Below, one piece after another: positions 1 to 13,169 of a DNA stretch of 64,000 bases. Source of the DNA: Glossina fuscipes (taxonomy: Eukaryota > Arthropoda > Insecta > Diptera > Glossinidae); assembly GCF_014805625.2 (NCBI RefSeq), contig NW_023998433.1, positions 5,954,376 to 6,018,375 on the forward strand, given 5' to 3'. The notes beneath the pieces were generated by a model that ran no database searches, was not told the origin of the DNA, and worked only from the letters and a program-made list of their open reading frames with translations. Position numbers and translations under genes: made by a program. Each line of letters opens with the position of its first letter. Within the stretch, counting starts at the first letter, position 1.

Positions 1-2990
1 AAGCAGAAGTACACCACGCTATCGAAGGGAATGTTCTTTCCACTAGCACGTCTTTTTTATCAACAATCGATGTACAAGAACAAAATATATTCAGTGACTA
101 GATTTGTTATAGCCCCTGATAATTGGCGCAAAGATAACTTGGTATGGTAACTTTAAAACAAGTTCCATACCCGTTCCATGATCGTCAAGGTAATTTTGTC
201 GTCAAATGCTCAAGAGATAATTTTACGTGGGAACCAAGTCAGATAACAAGCCAAAAAGTTTGTATCTGTTAATTTTATTAACGGCAACCAGCGCCCCTCA
301 AGGCCAATAGGTACATTCCATTGTTCCTGAGATCTCAGAAAAAACAAAATGGTTATGCTTCGCATTTCTGGCACTTTCGTAAGCTGGGAGGCGTATCTAA
401 TACCTAATTATTTACCAGCATTACAAGTTTGGTATACCCCCGAAATGGCGTACCCAGTGGCTAGGCAAATGGCTATTTCTGTGTTTTGATGAGAACTGCA
501 TAGTATATAGTCAAAGAAACTTTTTGAAACTATATTACTGTAGGACTTATTATATAACCCCTTCATTATTTTTTGAGCAGTTTTTTATAAGGTAAAATTT
601 GATATTTTGGGTATGCCAGGGAAGGAGACACCACCTTAGGAAACGTCGCCGCAAGGTATTGAACTACTCACTATTAGCTGATAACTGATTTACTGCAATA
701 ATTGAGAAGAAGTTAGGACTTGATGAGATTGAAATGTAAACCTAGATTCTCTTAATATTTCGTTATAGCAGAAAGATCAGTGTTTTTGAGATCATCTATT
801 GATCATGTATTGTCCGGTCAGCTCGATATTGAAATGCGTACATTTTAAAATTCTTTCATCATTCCTCGTATACTTTCAGAAGGAAATTGGCCTCAATCTT
901 AAGCTCGTAAGCTTCGTTTGGTGCTGGCAGTTGATAACTGCTATTGGTAGCCCTAACACAAATTCATTACTTGAGTAAACTTTCTCTTCAATTACAGTTA
1001 TCTTAATAACATCCTAGTAATCTCTTCTCGCACATTTCTTATAACTGTTATGACCAAAACCATTGTCGTAAAGCTTAATATTTGCAAATATATAAGTGAA
1101 TACAAAATAAGAAGTAAAGTGGCAGCAAGCATTAGCTTCAAATTTTTTTATGTATTTGAGACGACTTTAGTGTACATTGTAATCGTTGAGCCAGAGCTTG
1201 CAGGTTTCATCATATCACTTATGTTCATCGGACATTCTCATTTTGAAAAATGGTTTTCGCGAAAGCTGTGGGATATTATCCTTATGAGTATTCTAGCATG
1301 AACTAACACCTCCTAACAAATTTGGGCTTTTTTTTGCTTTTGCGTGATGTGGACTATCATTCAAAGCCTAAGTACGAGACTTTAGTCCGAGCAAAGCCAT
1401 TTGTAATTCTTTTCTCTATCATATGACATAAGCAGTTAGGTATCTGTTAAAAAGAGTGAATGATTTACGATCCTACGTTGATATTCATCATCTCTTTGTT
1501 TCTTCAATGTATTAGTGGTAAGCTTTTCTATCGCTTTCCATTCTATTAGAAAGTTGTAATATATTTGTTATTATATTGTCACGGCGAGTAAGCTCTCTTC
1601 TTGCCCTTGCTAATCTCAATTTTAATATTGTTGGCAAAATTGTTATAATGTAACGTCACTAATATTTTACATGTCACCTGTTAGTAAGTGTTGCAATATT
1701 TCATAACACTATTTATTATTTGACAACTATTAGACAATTCTATAATATATCTCTACAATTTTATAAAAAAAAAATAAGAAGAATGGCAAATTGTAGCGCC
1801 GTCAGCTATTAACGATCAAGACGAGTTATTCCATTAGAAGGATTAGTATTCCTTCAGCAAATATTATCTTCTAATCATATCATCATTTACTCATATTTTT
1901 GCTTGATTCGATAGCTTTCTGTTCACAAATATGAAAATATATGTATGCAGCAAAGTAGAAAGATCAACGTTCATTATGATTACATCCAATTAAATTTAAA
2001 GATTTCCTTCTCTATTTATTTGATTCTCATTCTAAATGTATTCAAAGATCCATAAAAAGCAGACCCCTGCTGTTGGCTTCATGCATTCTACCTATAGGAC
2101 GGTATCTTTAATTAAGTTATCCTTTAGGGTTCAGTTTCATCAACATTTTGACATTTATTAGTACCTGAAAGTCATTTTAGATCACATCCTTTCTTTCTTT
2201 TTTGAAATACTTTATATAAGGAGCAAATGAAGCAAACAAAGTCGCTTTTCCATTTTCTTGCGATTTTGTTTCCTTTGCATGATTTATGAGAACTTAGCCT
2301 TGTTTTTCTTTGTTCATATATACCTACGTTAGGAGCTTCTTTTTAATGGACTCTTAAATATCGTACAATAGATAATGGATTATTTAGTAATACACTCTGT
2401 TTGGTCTGCGACCATTTTGCTCTTTTATCTGTTTTCTTTTGTCCTTTAATTTTTATATATTTTCATTTTGTGTCCTTCTTTTATATTATATCTTGTTTTT
2501 CTTTTTAAAGACCACATGGTGGGTTTGCATTGATTTGTTGTGACTTTTGAATTTATTGATTGCGTTAGAACTATGGTTAAAGTTCTGCATGCGTAAATAT
2601 CTGCATGCGTGCATTTGTTAGAGTATTTTACAAACTAAAGGATGTGCCGTGGAATTATATGTAACATATAGATCACAAATTCTCGGGACTGACACATGAT
2701 CACCACATACATTGGTTTAAATAATATTCTAATAAATAATACTCTTTGTATTTTCAAACTAAGAAGGAATTCCGAATTTCATGTGTTAATTAAACTTTGA
2801 TTTTCACGTCAGAGCAACATTATTGTACTCCGCTTTCTTGAGCCTAACAATTTGTCAAAAGTTTGCTGATTAGAAAGGTACATCTATGATCCGGAAGGAA
2901 TGATAATGGAAAAGTTTAGTTGTAAGAGATAGCTAGCAATCTGAAGTTATCAAAAGATGGTGCACTGACTATTTGGTATAAAAATAGTCT
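1..2990. other. Downstream flank, no gene recognised
   Basis: AT-rich DNA lying 3' of the Iroquois-type gene. Open frames are short (the longest, about 83 codons at 1050-1301, has no recognisable domain or codon signal). No RNA gene or intact transposon was recognised. It probably contains old, unrecognisable repeats. Confidence 0.6.
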
Positions 2991-3016
2991 ATGATGAACA
3001 TTAATGTCTTACTGAT

Positions 3017-3235
3017 GAATTGCTATTTCATCAACCATATTCACTAGATCTGGCTTCACTAGACGAGTACCGTCTGTTTGTAAATTTCAAAATGACGAGC
3101 CAAGGAGAGAGGTTTATATTAAATAATGAGGTCATTACGCAACATGGAATGTATTTTGAAGGTCTAACCAAAGCGTTCTATAAAAAAGTTATCTAGATAT
3201 TAAAGAAGCATTCCATCGAATATATCCCTCCTGAA
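3017..3235 (+). mobile_element. Mariner transposase C-terminal fragment
   Basis: The forward frame from 3017 reads HQPYSLDLASLDEYRLF and then [20 protein letters not shown] before a stop near 3197. This follows the C-terminal catalytic block of mariner transposases, where a HPPYSPDLAPSDYHLF-type motif holds the last catalytic Asp, followed by the EVI...YFEGLDKSYYKKGI stretch. The third catalytic Asp position reads Glu (SLDEYRLF against APSDYHLF). In-frame stops and the missing N-terminal half show an inactive remnant. Inverted terminal repeats were not found. Family assignment is by motif only. Confidence 0.75.
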
Positions 3236-3280
3236 AGAGACGATGTTGGTGAACAAAGTCAAATACAGCAAAAGAAAATA

Positions 3281-3367
3281 TGTATATAATATTTACATAT
3301 ATATATGTATACATATATATATATATGAATATATATATATGTATATATGTATATATATATATATGTA

Positions 3368-3413
<46 letters not shown>
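3281..3413. repeat. TA/GTATA microsatellite
   Basis: About 130 bases of alternating TA with scattered GTA and CATA interruptions. This tract produces the spurious Tyr/Ile-rich open frames on both strands here. Confidence 0.95.
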
Positions 3414-6400
3414 GGGAAATATAGGAGTGTTTGCATACTTGGAAAATATCTATATGTATATGAAAACTTTGCTCCAAAATTGACTTTATACCTACAATTT
3501 GGTAAAGTATAAAAGCTAAGCAAAAGAAACGTTCACATAAAATTACCACGCAGTAAAAGTAGAGATAAAACGAAAAAACAAAAAGGAAAGCAAAATATAT
3601 ATATATATATATTTATCTCACCTAGAATCGAGAATTATCGATCGGTGCAATGTAAGTGCGGTCATTAAATGCTATATTAGAATTTTTGTAAAAAATCGAA
3701 AATTTTCTTAATTAATCCTAATTCGTGCACATTGAACTTTTGAGGGTCCCTTGGACTTTTTAAGGTCATTTTTTTTTTTTTGATTATTTCATTTCAGATT
3801 TCCAGAAAACATATGAGTTATATATTATTCCTTTTTTTAGATATATAAACGAATTAAAACTGTATGTTAAACTAATAACACTTTACTTATTCCCATGATT
3901 CTGGCAAGTGACTGAGATTCACATTGTGATATGAAATGTCGTTATGTAAAAACTCGTGCGCGGATTAGCGCTAAACAATGTTCGAGAAAAGCAAATCGTG
4001 TCGGAAGAGTACAATAAATTTAATTATCACTTCTTTTTTATTCATTTTCAATCATCGTTCATGTTTGATTTTATTTTACCCATACAAGAATTAAAGAATT
4101 TCTTTAAAGTGTTAACTGAGTATGTTGCACTCAAATTTATAATTTACTAATTTACTCTTTGAAAATTCTTTCATATAAGCTTTTCTATATTATGTCTAAT
4201 AAGACTTATATATTATTTTATGATCCAAAAAATATGCTTGGTGTGAATAAAAAATACTTCATTCACGATCATTTAATTTTACTCCTCGTAAATATGCTAT
4301 GAATTTGTTTTTTATATGCGATGACGATTTTGCTTAAACTCATTTATATTTTATTTGATCTTACACTATAAATTTGGGTAGAGATGTCTTTTATAACAAA
4401 AAAGTGAATTTCAAAATAAACAAATGTTAGGAAGAACAGATTAGATTTAATTAAATGATCTGTTCAAGGGGCGATATCGTTGTTGGTGAATTATAAAGTG
4501 GTTATAATTCTTAATAAGTTCGCCAAGTAAATTGTGGGTGTGTAACCAAATAACATTATCTTTGATTTAATTTTAGCTAAAGGTAAACACCTATTGCTCA
4601 GAAATAAATAATGAAGTAACTAAAGATGTAACTCAAACATCTGAAGACGTTATAAAAAAGAATAAACTCTAATAAGACGTATAAATAAGCGGAGAAACTC
4701 AGCACCTCAGTGTAAGCAAAGACTATTGACGTCCACGAATGATACATGGTAGTACGTCTCATTGCTAGTGGAAGACTACTGTAGTCAAATACATAGTTTG
4801 CATCACATACCTTTATACTACTTTTTTATATCTTTACTTACACAGTTACCTAGGCTGTTACTGTCCGTAATAAAAGCAGGCATGGTGGTCGGTGATCGGG
4901 AAGGGTTATAAGCGGAGACGCGTAGAAGAAGGAAGCAGCATTTGTGAACGTTCAGGTTAAAAGGGAAAATATGAGGTATCGTGGGAAAGATCATTGGTGA
5001 TGGGTCGTTCCAAAGGCGGTGCGATTGAAGAACGATGAGCAACGGTAGAGTATCCTACGGTATTTAGAACAAATGTGGAGAACGCTGAGAAGGTACTCAA
5101 AACTTTGTAATAAAGTGTTTTTTGCTTACTTAAATAATAGGTATAACAAAGTGGCGTGAACAAGAGTATAAGTATATGAGTTGCGTTTAAAGAATTAGTG
5201 GTTCCGTTAACTGTTTGTTACACTAAATAATGAATTAGAGGAATAGGTCCTTTCATTGCGTGTATCATACATCGTATCGTACGAATATAGATATCATACA
5301 TAATCTAGTATATTTTAAATCAAAGTTTTATACAATTTGCCAACATCTGGTAGATAACTTTACAAAGTCAAAATTGCTTTTATATAGCTTGCCTTACTTG
5401 CATGATTTTTTGATGCTTGTACATTATATCGTGGCTTGACACTGTTGATATTTGAATTGATTCAATTTTTGTTTTTTTTTTTTGGACGTAATTTATTTTA
5501 TTTCCCTACATTTTCAAATATTACATTAATTAAAAATTAACAAAAAAGAAGAATAAAGAAGAAAATGTGTAGAATGCAGTTAAAAGAAAATATTGTTCGA
5601 AAAAAATCTTCTATTAATATGGAGATAATACATAAGGAAATATAAAAATAAAAAATAAATTTCTACCTAAAGTTGCTTTACTATGGCAAGTATATGCGAT
5701 GTCATCTGTATAAAATGCGGGATTGTGACCTCCTTAGCGATATTAAAATCGGCGAAATATTGCCCGCGCTAACGAAATATTGCACACGATAACAATTAAA
5801 CAGAAAGCTTTCATGTATTTTCTAAATGGATAATGAAACAAGGTAACCAAAAGGCTTATAAATTAATTAGTCATGCGGAACTAAGAGTTTAACACTCTTT
5901 CAAAAACATCCAGAAATATATTCTCAATTTTGTAGCAAAATAATTTATTATTTTCTATGATATTATAGTAACGCTACTCTCAGCGACTGATGGTCTGTGC
6001 AATGTTCTTTACGAAAACAAAATTGCTCCGAATTTAATGCATTACTGTTTTCTGTAAAGACCAGTAAACTTGTCCGAACATAGCTTTCAAAATGTTTGCC
6101 CCGCAAGCTTACAGTAGGCCTAATGAGCCTATGTTACAATATAATTCAAGATCTTTTCCTTCTTAATAAACGAAAGTGACTGTAGTTGTCTTAAAGGGGA
6201 AAAATTCAGAAAATAGTCAAAATTGATATAGATAGACAATTGTGGACGCAAATGTGGGCGTGGGCGCACAATTTTATATGATCAAGAAGTTTGATATGGC
6301 TTGTTGTGTTGTTTTCTGGTGGCTTTTCAAAGTGCTCTCCTGTAGATGTCTGACGAACTTGTAATGATGGTCTAAATTTGACTGGTGTGTGTCAAATAAT

Positions 6401-7150
6401 TTTCTTTGTTATGCAATTGCAGTTTGTGCCGGTATGCTATGAGCGAATAAGATTAAAAGATGGCGATCAATTTTTTGCGTTGTATAAGTTGAAAACTTGC
6501 AAGTGTAAAGCTTTCGCATATGACATTTTAAAGTGACAATTTATTAAAAATATGTTACCTAACTTAAATATGTCCTAGTCAGTCCTTTGATAAAATGGAA
6601 ATTCCTTTCTTTGCCACATGCTTAATATTGATCAGTATAAATAATTAAAGCAAAACATTTACAAACTGGAATTTGAGAATGAAACAATGGTCAAAGTAGT
6701 CATAGAAATAAAGGCTTTGATTATATACAACATATTGCGATTAGTTGTTGTTGTCACAATTTCATCTAGTGTGATAAGCAGTGAAATCATACCGAAAATT
6801 TAATAATTAATGCCTCAAGGTCATGTTTAAAAGCCGTAGCGTAGCATAGATTATAAGCAGTAATCAAAATAATTGGAATGAAAAGCAAGCCATTAATTTA
6901 TGTTCAATTGTAGTCCCAAACTGCAATGAGAATAGATCTTGCGAAAGAATCGTTTGCTTGCCAGCGTAGAGAATGCAACGAGCAACTATGAAACAGTCAC
7001 TAGGCCCGCGATTGTATATCGCATATTCTTTGCATTAAGTTGGTTTCTTTGGACCTTTCAAAGCAGTTTTCCAAAGAACCATTATACTGCGAAAGCATCC
7101 AATTTTCATTATTTCATTAATTTCTTGCCTGTTACCCTCAAACTCCAACA
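3414..7150. other. Intergenic stretch, no gene recognised
   Basis: AT-rich sequence with short chance frames (for example near 4818-5163 and 6939-7157). It has a short TA run at 3595-3612 and a GTGGGCGTGG-type motif near 6255-6270. I see no domain, splice pair or RNA gene that can be supported. Confidence 0.55.
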
Positions 7151-7153
7151 TAT

Positions 7154-7600
7154 ATGAGGTGTATCGGAAAGTTCTGTCCGTTTCGCTTAAATCAAATTTC
7201 AACAGCGAATATTCTCTCGGCGCATATATGTCTCTCTCTCTTTATCACTGACGTAGCAAATGAATGTAGCAAACACAAGGTCATCAATGTTAGTGTTAAG
7301 AGTATTAAGAGCGTGCCCACGGTTGTTGATAAATTTCATTTACACTACTGTATTTTGTACGAATTTCAGGAATGAAGAATTTGCCACTGAAGCATGTAGC
7401 AAATTATTGAAAGTGTTTGATGAAGGTAAAGTTTCTGAGCAAAAGAGCAAGAGATCGTTTCTGATAAGCCACACTCTGACCGATCATCTTTGATGGACGA
7501 CGTTGCTGTCAAGATCATGTGAGAACAAAATCCCTGTCTGAATACCTAAGAGATTATGGAAAGACTTGATTCAGCTTAATAAACTATTTCGGACTATATG
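7154..7600 (+). mobile_element. Mariner transposase N-terminal fragment
   Basis: Broken forward frames contain ATEACSKLLKVFDEGKVSEQ at about 7385-7440, then SDKPHSDRSSLMDDVAVKIM and EQNPCLNT. This is the order seen in the N-terminal helix-turn-helix region of mariner transposases (…ATEACRNLLKVFDEG…SDKPHSGRPS…). The sequence just upstream (7155-7230) probably holds the 5' terminal region. Homology stops near 7600, so the catalytic half is missing. At least two frameshifts and an in-frame stop disrupt it, so it is inactive. Confidence 0.78.
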
Positions 7601-8850
7601 CTATGTGTAAAGGAAGTATACATATTTATATATATTTTGATGCACTCTCTTTTCACGCCAAAAATCTTTGCTCAATTTTGTGAATAAATTTTTTGTTTTT
7701 TTTTTTTCTTTTGATTGAGAGATAGTCAACTCTGGAACTTGAGAAAAGAAAAAGTTAAGGAATTTCATTTTCATTGCAGATTTATTTACAATGAGCGTGG
7801 ATCCTAACATTCTAAAAGTCATGAAAATCAAGGCCAGCAAAAAATATTCATAAAAACGAGATAAAAAACGCATTTTTAGAAAAAATTTAGTAGTTAGCTT
7901 AATTTCAAGAAGACGGTCGGTAAAATGTTGCATATATCGCAACTGTTAGTGAATATAAAAGAATTGAATAAATTGAAACTCAATTACAAATGATTTTTGC
8001 TTGAATTTAATTTCAAACGCTAATTTAACTTCGACAAAGACTTCTTAAGAGAAATATTTTTAAGTCAAAAGGAAAGAAAGTATATAAGTACATAAATAAC
8101 TAAGAGTAAGAAAGTGAAATGTGAAGTAGAAAAAAATTTAAAAAAAAATTTTTTTAAATATTTTTTTTACTTAGAAAAAAATTCCTTTATTTTTTAAATA
8201 ATCTTTTAAAAATATATATATTTTTTTTAAATCTTTTTGTAAGCTTATTCGCAGATGTTTTTAATAATCTTTTATAGTTTTCAAAAATATTTATGGGATT
8301 TCGTTTGTATTATTTTTAAAATAGATTTTATTTGATTGGATTTCCTTGCAAAGATTTAAAGAAAAGTAAAATTAATAAGTTTTATCAATATTAATAATTT
8401 TTCATTCGTTTATGCAAATAAATTCCTCTTTTTTTGTTATCATATAAACTTAAAAAAGAGGTGTTAATATTTTTCATAACTTTTGTTTTTGTTTTAATAT
8501 TTAAATTAAACTTGCTCAACAAGCTTAGCTGTCTTGATCGTTTCGAATTGGTTCAATTTTTTATATCCACCACCGAAAATATATATCACTGATCGAGTAC
8601 AGAAAAAAATACCATATCACATAATGTGTCTAAGAATTGAAATAATTGATTGTTTCAGTTAAGTGATTATTAAAATCTGTTTATATCTGCCTTTCTCTTA
8701 AATAGAAGTCATAATGTAAATGATAATGCAAAAAATTTAACAAATTGTTCAGACGGACATCAAACGACAAGAATTTATAGTGATAAGCGTGATACCGTGA
8801 ATAGTGAATAGAATTGGTTAAGAGTCACAGCCATAAGATGTTAAATACTA
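7601..8850. other. AT-rich flank downstream of the terminal exon
   Basis: Very AT-rich with A and T runs (8120-8240). No coding signal was seen. It could include distal 3' UTR of the minus-strand Iroquois gene, but no transcript end can be fixed from sequence alone. Confidence 0.4.
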
Positions 8851-8936
8851 TTATAGGGCTTTTAAAGAATAAAGAGGATTTCTAGGATGGGGGTAGTGGT
8901 GATGATGGTGATGGTGATGGTGGAAGAAGTGATGAT
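8851..8936 (-). CDS. Candidate alternative His-rich terminal exon of the Iroquois gene
   Basis: On the minus strand, an acceptor-like AATTACAG ends at 8937 and is followed by a 27-codon frame ending in TAA at 8851-8853. The frame starts with two bases (AT). After the single G that ends the homeodomain exon it gives Asp, then HHFF, nine His, and YPHPRNPLYSLKAL. The phase is the same as for the main terminal exon. The polypyrimidine tract is poor, and a CAT/CAC repeat could produce a short His frame by chance. If the main terminal exon is used, this segment would lie about 0.9 kb into the 3' UTR. It is supported only by phase, acceptor and composition. Confidence 0.35.
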
Positions 8937-9779
8937 CTGTAATTCGCCCCGAAGGCACACGCAAATATAAGCTTTCACAAATTTTCTTATAATATTTATT
9001 TCCATTGATGATACTTAAATTTATTTTCATAACTATTTTGTTTTAAACAAAGTTATGAAAGGAGATTTACGAAAGTTGAACTTTTATTAAATTTAGTTTA
9101 GGTTGCATGTGTGTATTTAGTTGTTTTGCAACGACGACAATAATATAATAATAATAATAAAGGTTTTATTTTTCATATTTCATCTTCATTGATATTTTCT
9201 TTTTTATTCTTTTTTTATCTATAACTAAACTAACTAACAATAGGAATTTTTTCTGACTTTATGTTTTTGTTTTTTCTGTTTTAATGGTCGTAGATTGATT
9301 TATATAATAAAGAATTTTCATTAAATTGTTTTGTTGCTTTATACATGATTGGTTTACTACTTGTATAAACATACAAACGAACTTTTATACGTAACTGTTA
9401 ATACTTTGATTTATATTAAAATACATAACACAATATTTGGTTTTCTTCTTATTACTTCCACATATATATATATATATATATACCTATATATATAATATAT
9501 ATAGATGCACGTAAGCATATATGCATTTATGAAACTAAGTATGCAAGCGTGTTTATATATCTACTTTTTTGCACTTGTGCCCAACAGTTTGACATGAGGA
9601 AAAAAAAGAGAAAAATTGAAACTAAATTTTATTAAAATGCAACATATATAAAAAAAAGGCAAAGAGATAACAATATATTGATTTTTAGTTCATCTATATA
9701 TTTATGAAACAACTAAAATAATAAGAAACGAGGCAAAAAAAAAGGAAATAAAATAGAAATTGAACTCAAACTATATTTG
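8937..9779 (-). other. Probable 3' UTR of the Iroquois gene
   Basis: This AT-rich segment directly follows the TAG stop of the minus-strand terminal exon. Minus-strand AATAAA hexamers occur at 9628-9633, 9165-9170, 9083-9088 and 8995-9000. In such AT-rich DNA the hexamer is common, so the true cleavage site is not fixed. A TA microsatellite occupies 9461-9504. Confidence 0.5.
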
Positions 9780-10156
9780 CTATCGTCGTTCCAATGAATA
9801 TGTTGATGACAATAATTGATGTTGTGCTGGCATTAATAACGATGTATTGTCATAACTGATTTGTGAACGTATAGTTGTCGGTGCCAAAGTGGCAGCCACA
9901 GCTGCTGCTGCTGCAGCTGAACTACTGCTTACGCTATTGCTTGCGTTTGTTGCTGCCTGTTCTTGCTGCTGATGCTGTTGCTGCTGATGCTGTTGCTGAT
10001 GATGATGATGATGATGTGGATGATGGTGATGATGATGTAATGAGTGCTGGTGGGTATGATGAGCAGCGTGATGAAATTGATGTTGACTCGTATTCGGATA
10101 ATAAAAGTTACTGGAATACTGTTGTAAATTCTGAGGTAAAACCAAATGATAAGGAT
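9780..10156 (-). CDS. mirr: Iroquois-class homeobox protein, C-terminal exon (probable mirror)
   Basis: This is the terminal coding exon: 124 residues after a split codon, ending in TAG at 9780-9782. It begins right after a clear acceptor (TACTTGCAG) with the bases AT. The preceding homeodomain exon ends in G, so the join gives Asp and reads …QPK-D-PYHLVLPQNLQQ. The product starts with an aromatic/Asn-rich segment (SSNFYYPN), continues with long His runs and Gln runs, then Ser and Ala runs, and ends STYSLERR. Such His/Gln/Ala tracts are common in C-terminal parts of insect transcription factors and carry no catalytic motif. The assignment to the homeobox gene rests on strand, phase, acceptor quality and composition. 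The other strand is also open here, but it encodes only Asp runs complementary to the CAT repeat. Confidence 0.8.
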
Positions 10157-11819
10157 CTGCAAGTACGTAAAACCCGAATCAATTAATATGTTCATTAAAA
10201 TAAATCAAATAAGAACAAAAGAAAAGTAACTCAAGATAAAAATAAAGTTAATTATTGTCCCGGCAAAGAAATATGAAGATTGATGTCCACAAGTCAAGCC
10301 AAAGTTTTGTTTTACCAAACAGGAGGGAAATGCACATGAAAAGGAAAAGAAAATAAAGCTAGAATTACTTGCTAATTAATCTTTACACTAAATTCAAAAT
10401 TTTTACAATTTTTTTTTTCAATTGTGTAGTAATCTTGAACTGAGCTTCGCTCAAATTTGACTAACATAAGAATATCGATTAATACGATTCATTAGAATCC
10501 TGGGCGCAAATCTTATCTTTAAAAGACAAAGTGGTTTGATTGATGATTTCTTTTCCGCTAGAAAACCATTTAAACTGATTGCAGAAGAAAGTTAAAAGGC
10601 TTTATCCCTAGAGACACTTTTAAAATCATATAATGAGGAAGGTTGAAAAATTTTACTGTAAAGACCCTTTGAGGAAAGGTTCTTTATACCGTTGATCTAA
10701 TGCATTCGAAACCAAATTAGAAGCATCCGCTTTAAGTATCTAATCGCTATAAGAAGACAAGTAACCTTGACTTGTCAACCGCAGCTGCTCATCCAATGAA
10801 ATATGATCAATATCTACCTACCGCATGGCTGTTGGCAACGATTTGTGGCCAATAGACAATCTTCAAAATAGAGAGCTTCGAGCAAAAAGCACCCAAACTG
10901 ATCAACGATGGAGTAATTGAAAAATATTAAGAGTTGTATATAGTCCTTGATTAATTATTATGGGGAAAAAAGGCCACCACCTCTGGTGAGATTTATATAT
11001 CAATATTACGTCCGTATAGCCAGAAGTCGCTACATTGGAAAGGCAACACCTGATCTTACGTACGCATAAAAGCAATAGTAAAATTAAGCGAGATAAAGTA
11101 CGCATTTGTTCACGAGATTGCATATTCATGAGACACGGTCTCTAACAACTGTTACCGTAAACTGACTACACGGAAAAATTATGAGCGACTAAGAATATTG
11201 AATGAAATATCATTATCTACTTCCTCGGCACATTGGCCTCACTCAACACAAACGATACCCAGGTATCAACAACTTCATTTATCTTAGTAAAAGCCCATAA
11301 TTTCGATTTTCTTCCCTCGAAGTTATTTCCTAAAACACTTTCTAAACTGAGATATTATCTAAATCGAATAAGGTATTTAACTAAGGATGAGCTGCTCGAA
11401 TTTCTTGCCGAAATTCTTCTTCCGTGACGGCACTTTCACGAACCTTGGGACAAAAGATAAGCGCACTATTGATACTTTGTTAAAAAATTCCAATCGATAT
11501 CTGTATATACAGATACATATACATATGCATACATATGTATATATACATGGTATATCCTGATATATCCTGGTAATTGAGAGTGACACCTTATAAGTGACAA
11601 TAATCTTGAAACCTGTTTCGCTGGAAGAGTTACTTTTGCTTGCGTTTTATTAGCGTATTCATGAAAGAGTCAAAGCCAAATAACAGTCTAGCGCGATGTA
11701 AAAAGCCAACTCTATATCGTGCCGAATACCAATAAAAGGATGTGCAAAAAATATAAATAAATAAATAAAAACAAATAAGAGAATTATATTCAATCTAACT
11801 AAATTTTTACGCTCTATAA
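10157..11819. other. Intronic stretch, no feature recognised
   Basis: AT-rich intron sequence with short chance frames only. A short TA/CA simple tract lies near 11500-11550. Confidence 0.55.
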
Positions 11820-12215
11820 CAGGGGTCGGTAGCCTTTTTTGGCCGCGGGTCAAAGGTAACCAAAATGTGAGTATTAAAGGGAAGTTTGGTTCAAAGAAAT
11901 TCCCATATTAAAACAGTAAAAAGATATTTACAAACATAATTGCACGAACTTTATTTATAAACGTTTTCTTCGACATCAATGACTTCCTCGATGTTGAATT
12001 AGTGTCAAGCTTAGTCAAGTTTGATTTATAGTTAATCGCTTGAAAACAAATCCGAATTTTCGGTAGTTGACCTGTTCTTGCTTAACATAAATTTCGAATG
12101 TTTATGTCTTATAATTTACTTTTATATAATAGATTTTTGTTTTTTTGAACTAAAGTGAGTCATTTGAAATTATCAAATGGGTCGCTCTTATTTTATTGGG
12201 TCGGGCGGCTGATTT
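11820..12215. mobile_element. Possible hAT-type non-autonomous element
   Basis: The segment starts with CAGGGGTCGGTAGCC, followed by a G/C-rich GGCCGCGGGTC stretch. This resembles hAT-superfamily terminal repeats, which commonly begin CAGGGGTC or CAGGGTC. Near 12175-12211 there is a GGGTCG…GGGTCGGGCGGCTG stretch that could be the opposite subterminal region. The matching outer end (…GACCCCTG) was not seen, so the right end would be truncated. No transposase is encoded. Confidence 0.4.
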
Positions 12216-12769
12216 TTTTCTATTTGCAGAATAAAATTGGAAATTTATGTAGCGTATGTATTGTAACATTAAGCTCTCTTCAGTGAATGTACGTTATTAC
12301 ACGACTTTTGAATTACACGACTTTTGAAATAAATTTGGCACCACTGTGTTTTTTAGGGTAGTTTATGTATTATTTACAAAATTAAGAAAACTATTTACAA
12401 ATTATTTACGGGATCTTATATTTGCAGCACTTCAATTCGCTTTGAAATTGCGACTCAACTCTTTTGAATCAATCAATCTTGCCTTCTGCAAAAATGCTGT
12501 TTATTGTAGTGTGATCGCATATCGTTGCTCCGCATCCACTGTAAAGAGTGACAGAATTATGCAAAGTCAGCATAATTCATTTGCAAAAAGAAAAGAAGAA
12601 TTATGTCACACTTCAAATGGCCGGGAATTGCATTTCGTAATGTAACACGACGCTGGGCGCCCTAATTAAAATAAACCGTCACAATTATAATTATTTTATG
12701 CTTACGCTAGCATTATGTATTTTGTTAATTTTAGTATAAATAGCCGTGCAAAATTTAATAAAGTCAATT
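12216..12769. other. Intronic stretch before assembly gap
   Basis: No gene recognised. The open frame at 12346-12645 has no recognisable domain. Confidence 0.5.
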
Positions 12770-13169
12770 NNNNNNNNNNNNNNNNNNNNNNNNNNNNNNN
12801 NNNNNNNNNNNNNNNNNNNNNNNNNNNNNNNNNNNNNNNNNNNNNNNNNNNNNNNNNNNNNNNNNNNNNNNNNNNNNNNNNNNNNNNNNNNNNNNNNNNN
12901 NNNNNNNNNNNNNNNNNNNNNNNNNNNNNNNNNNNNNNNNNNNNNNNNNNNNNNNNNNNNNNNNNNNNNNNNNNNNNNNNNNNNNNNNNNNNNNNNNNNN
13001 NNNNNNNNNNNNNNNNNNNNNNNNNNNNNNNNNNNNNNNNNNNNNNNNNNNNNNNNNNNNNNNNNNNNNNNNNNNNNNNNNNNNNNNNNNNNNNNNNNNN
13101 NNNNNNNNNNNNNNNNNNNNNNNNNNNNNNNNNNNNNNNNNNNNNNNNNNNNNNNNNNNNNNNNNNNNN
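12770..13169. other. Assembly gap, 400 N
   Basis: Exactly 400 undetermined bases within the large intron. The true size is unknown, and content such as a small exon cannot be excluded. Confidence 0.99.

Noticed and set aside
3243..3549. Tyr/Ile-rich open frames on both strands
   Set aside because: They arise from the TA microsatellite and encode only low-complexity sequence.
9875..10186. Plus-strand open frame with Asp runs across the terminal exon
   Set aside because: It is the complement of the CAT/CAC His-coding repeat. The minus-strand exon has splice and phase support.
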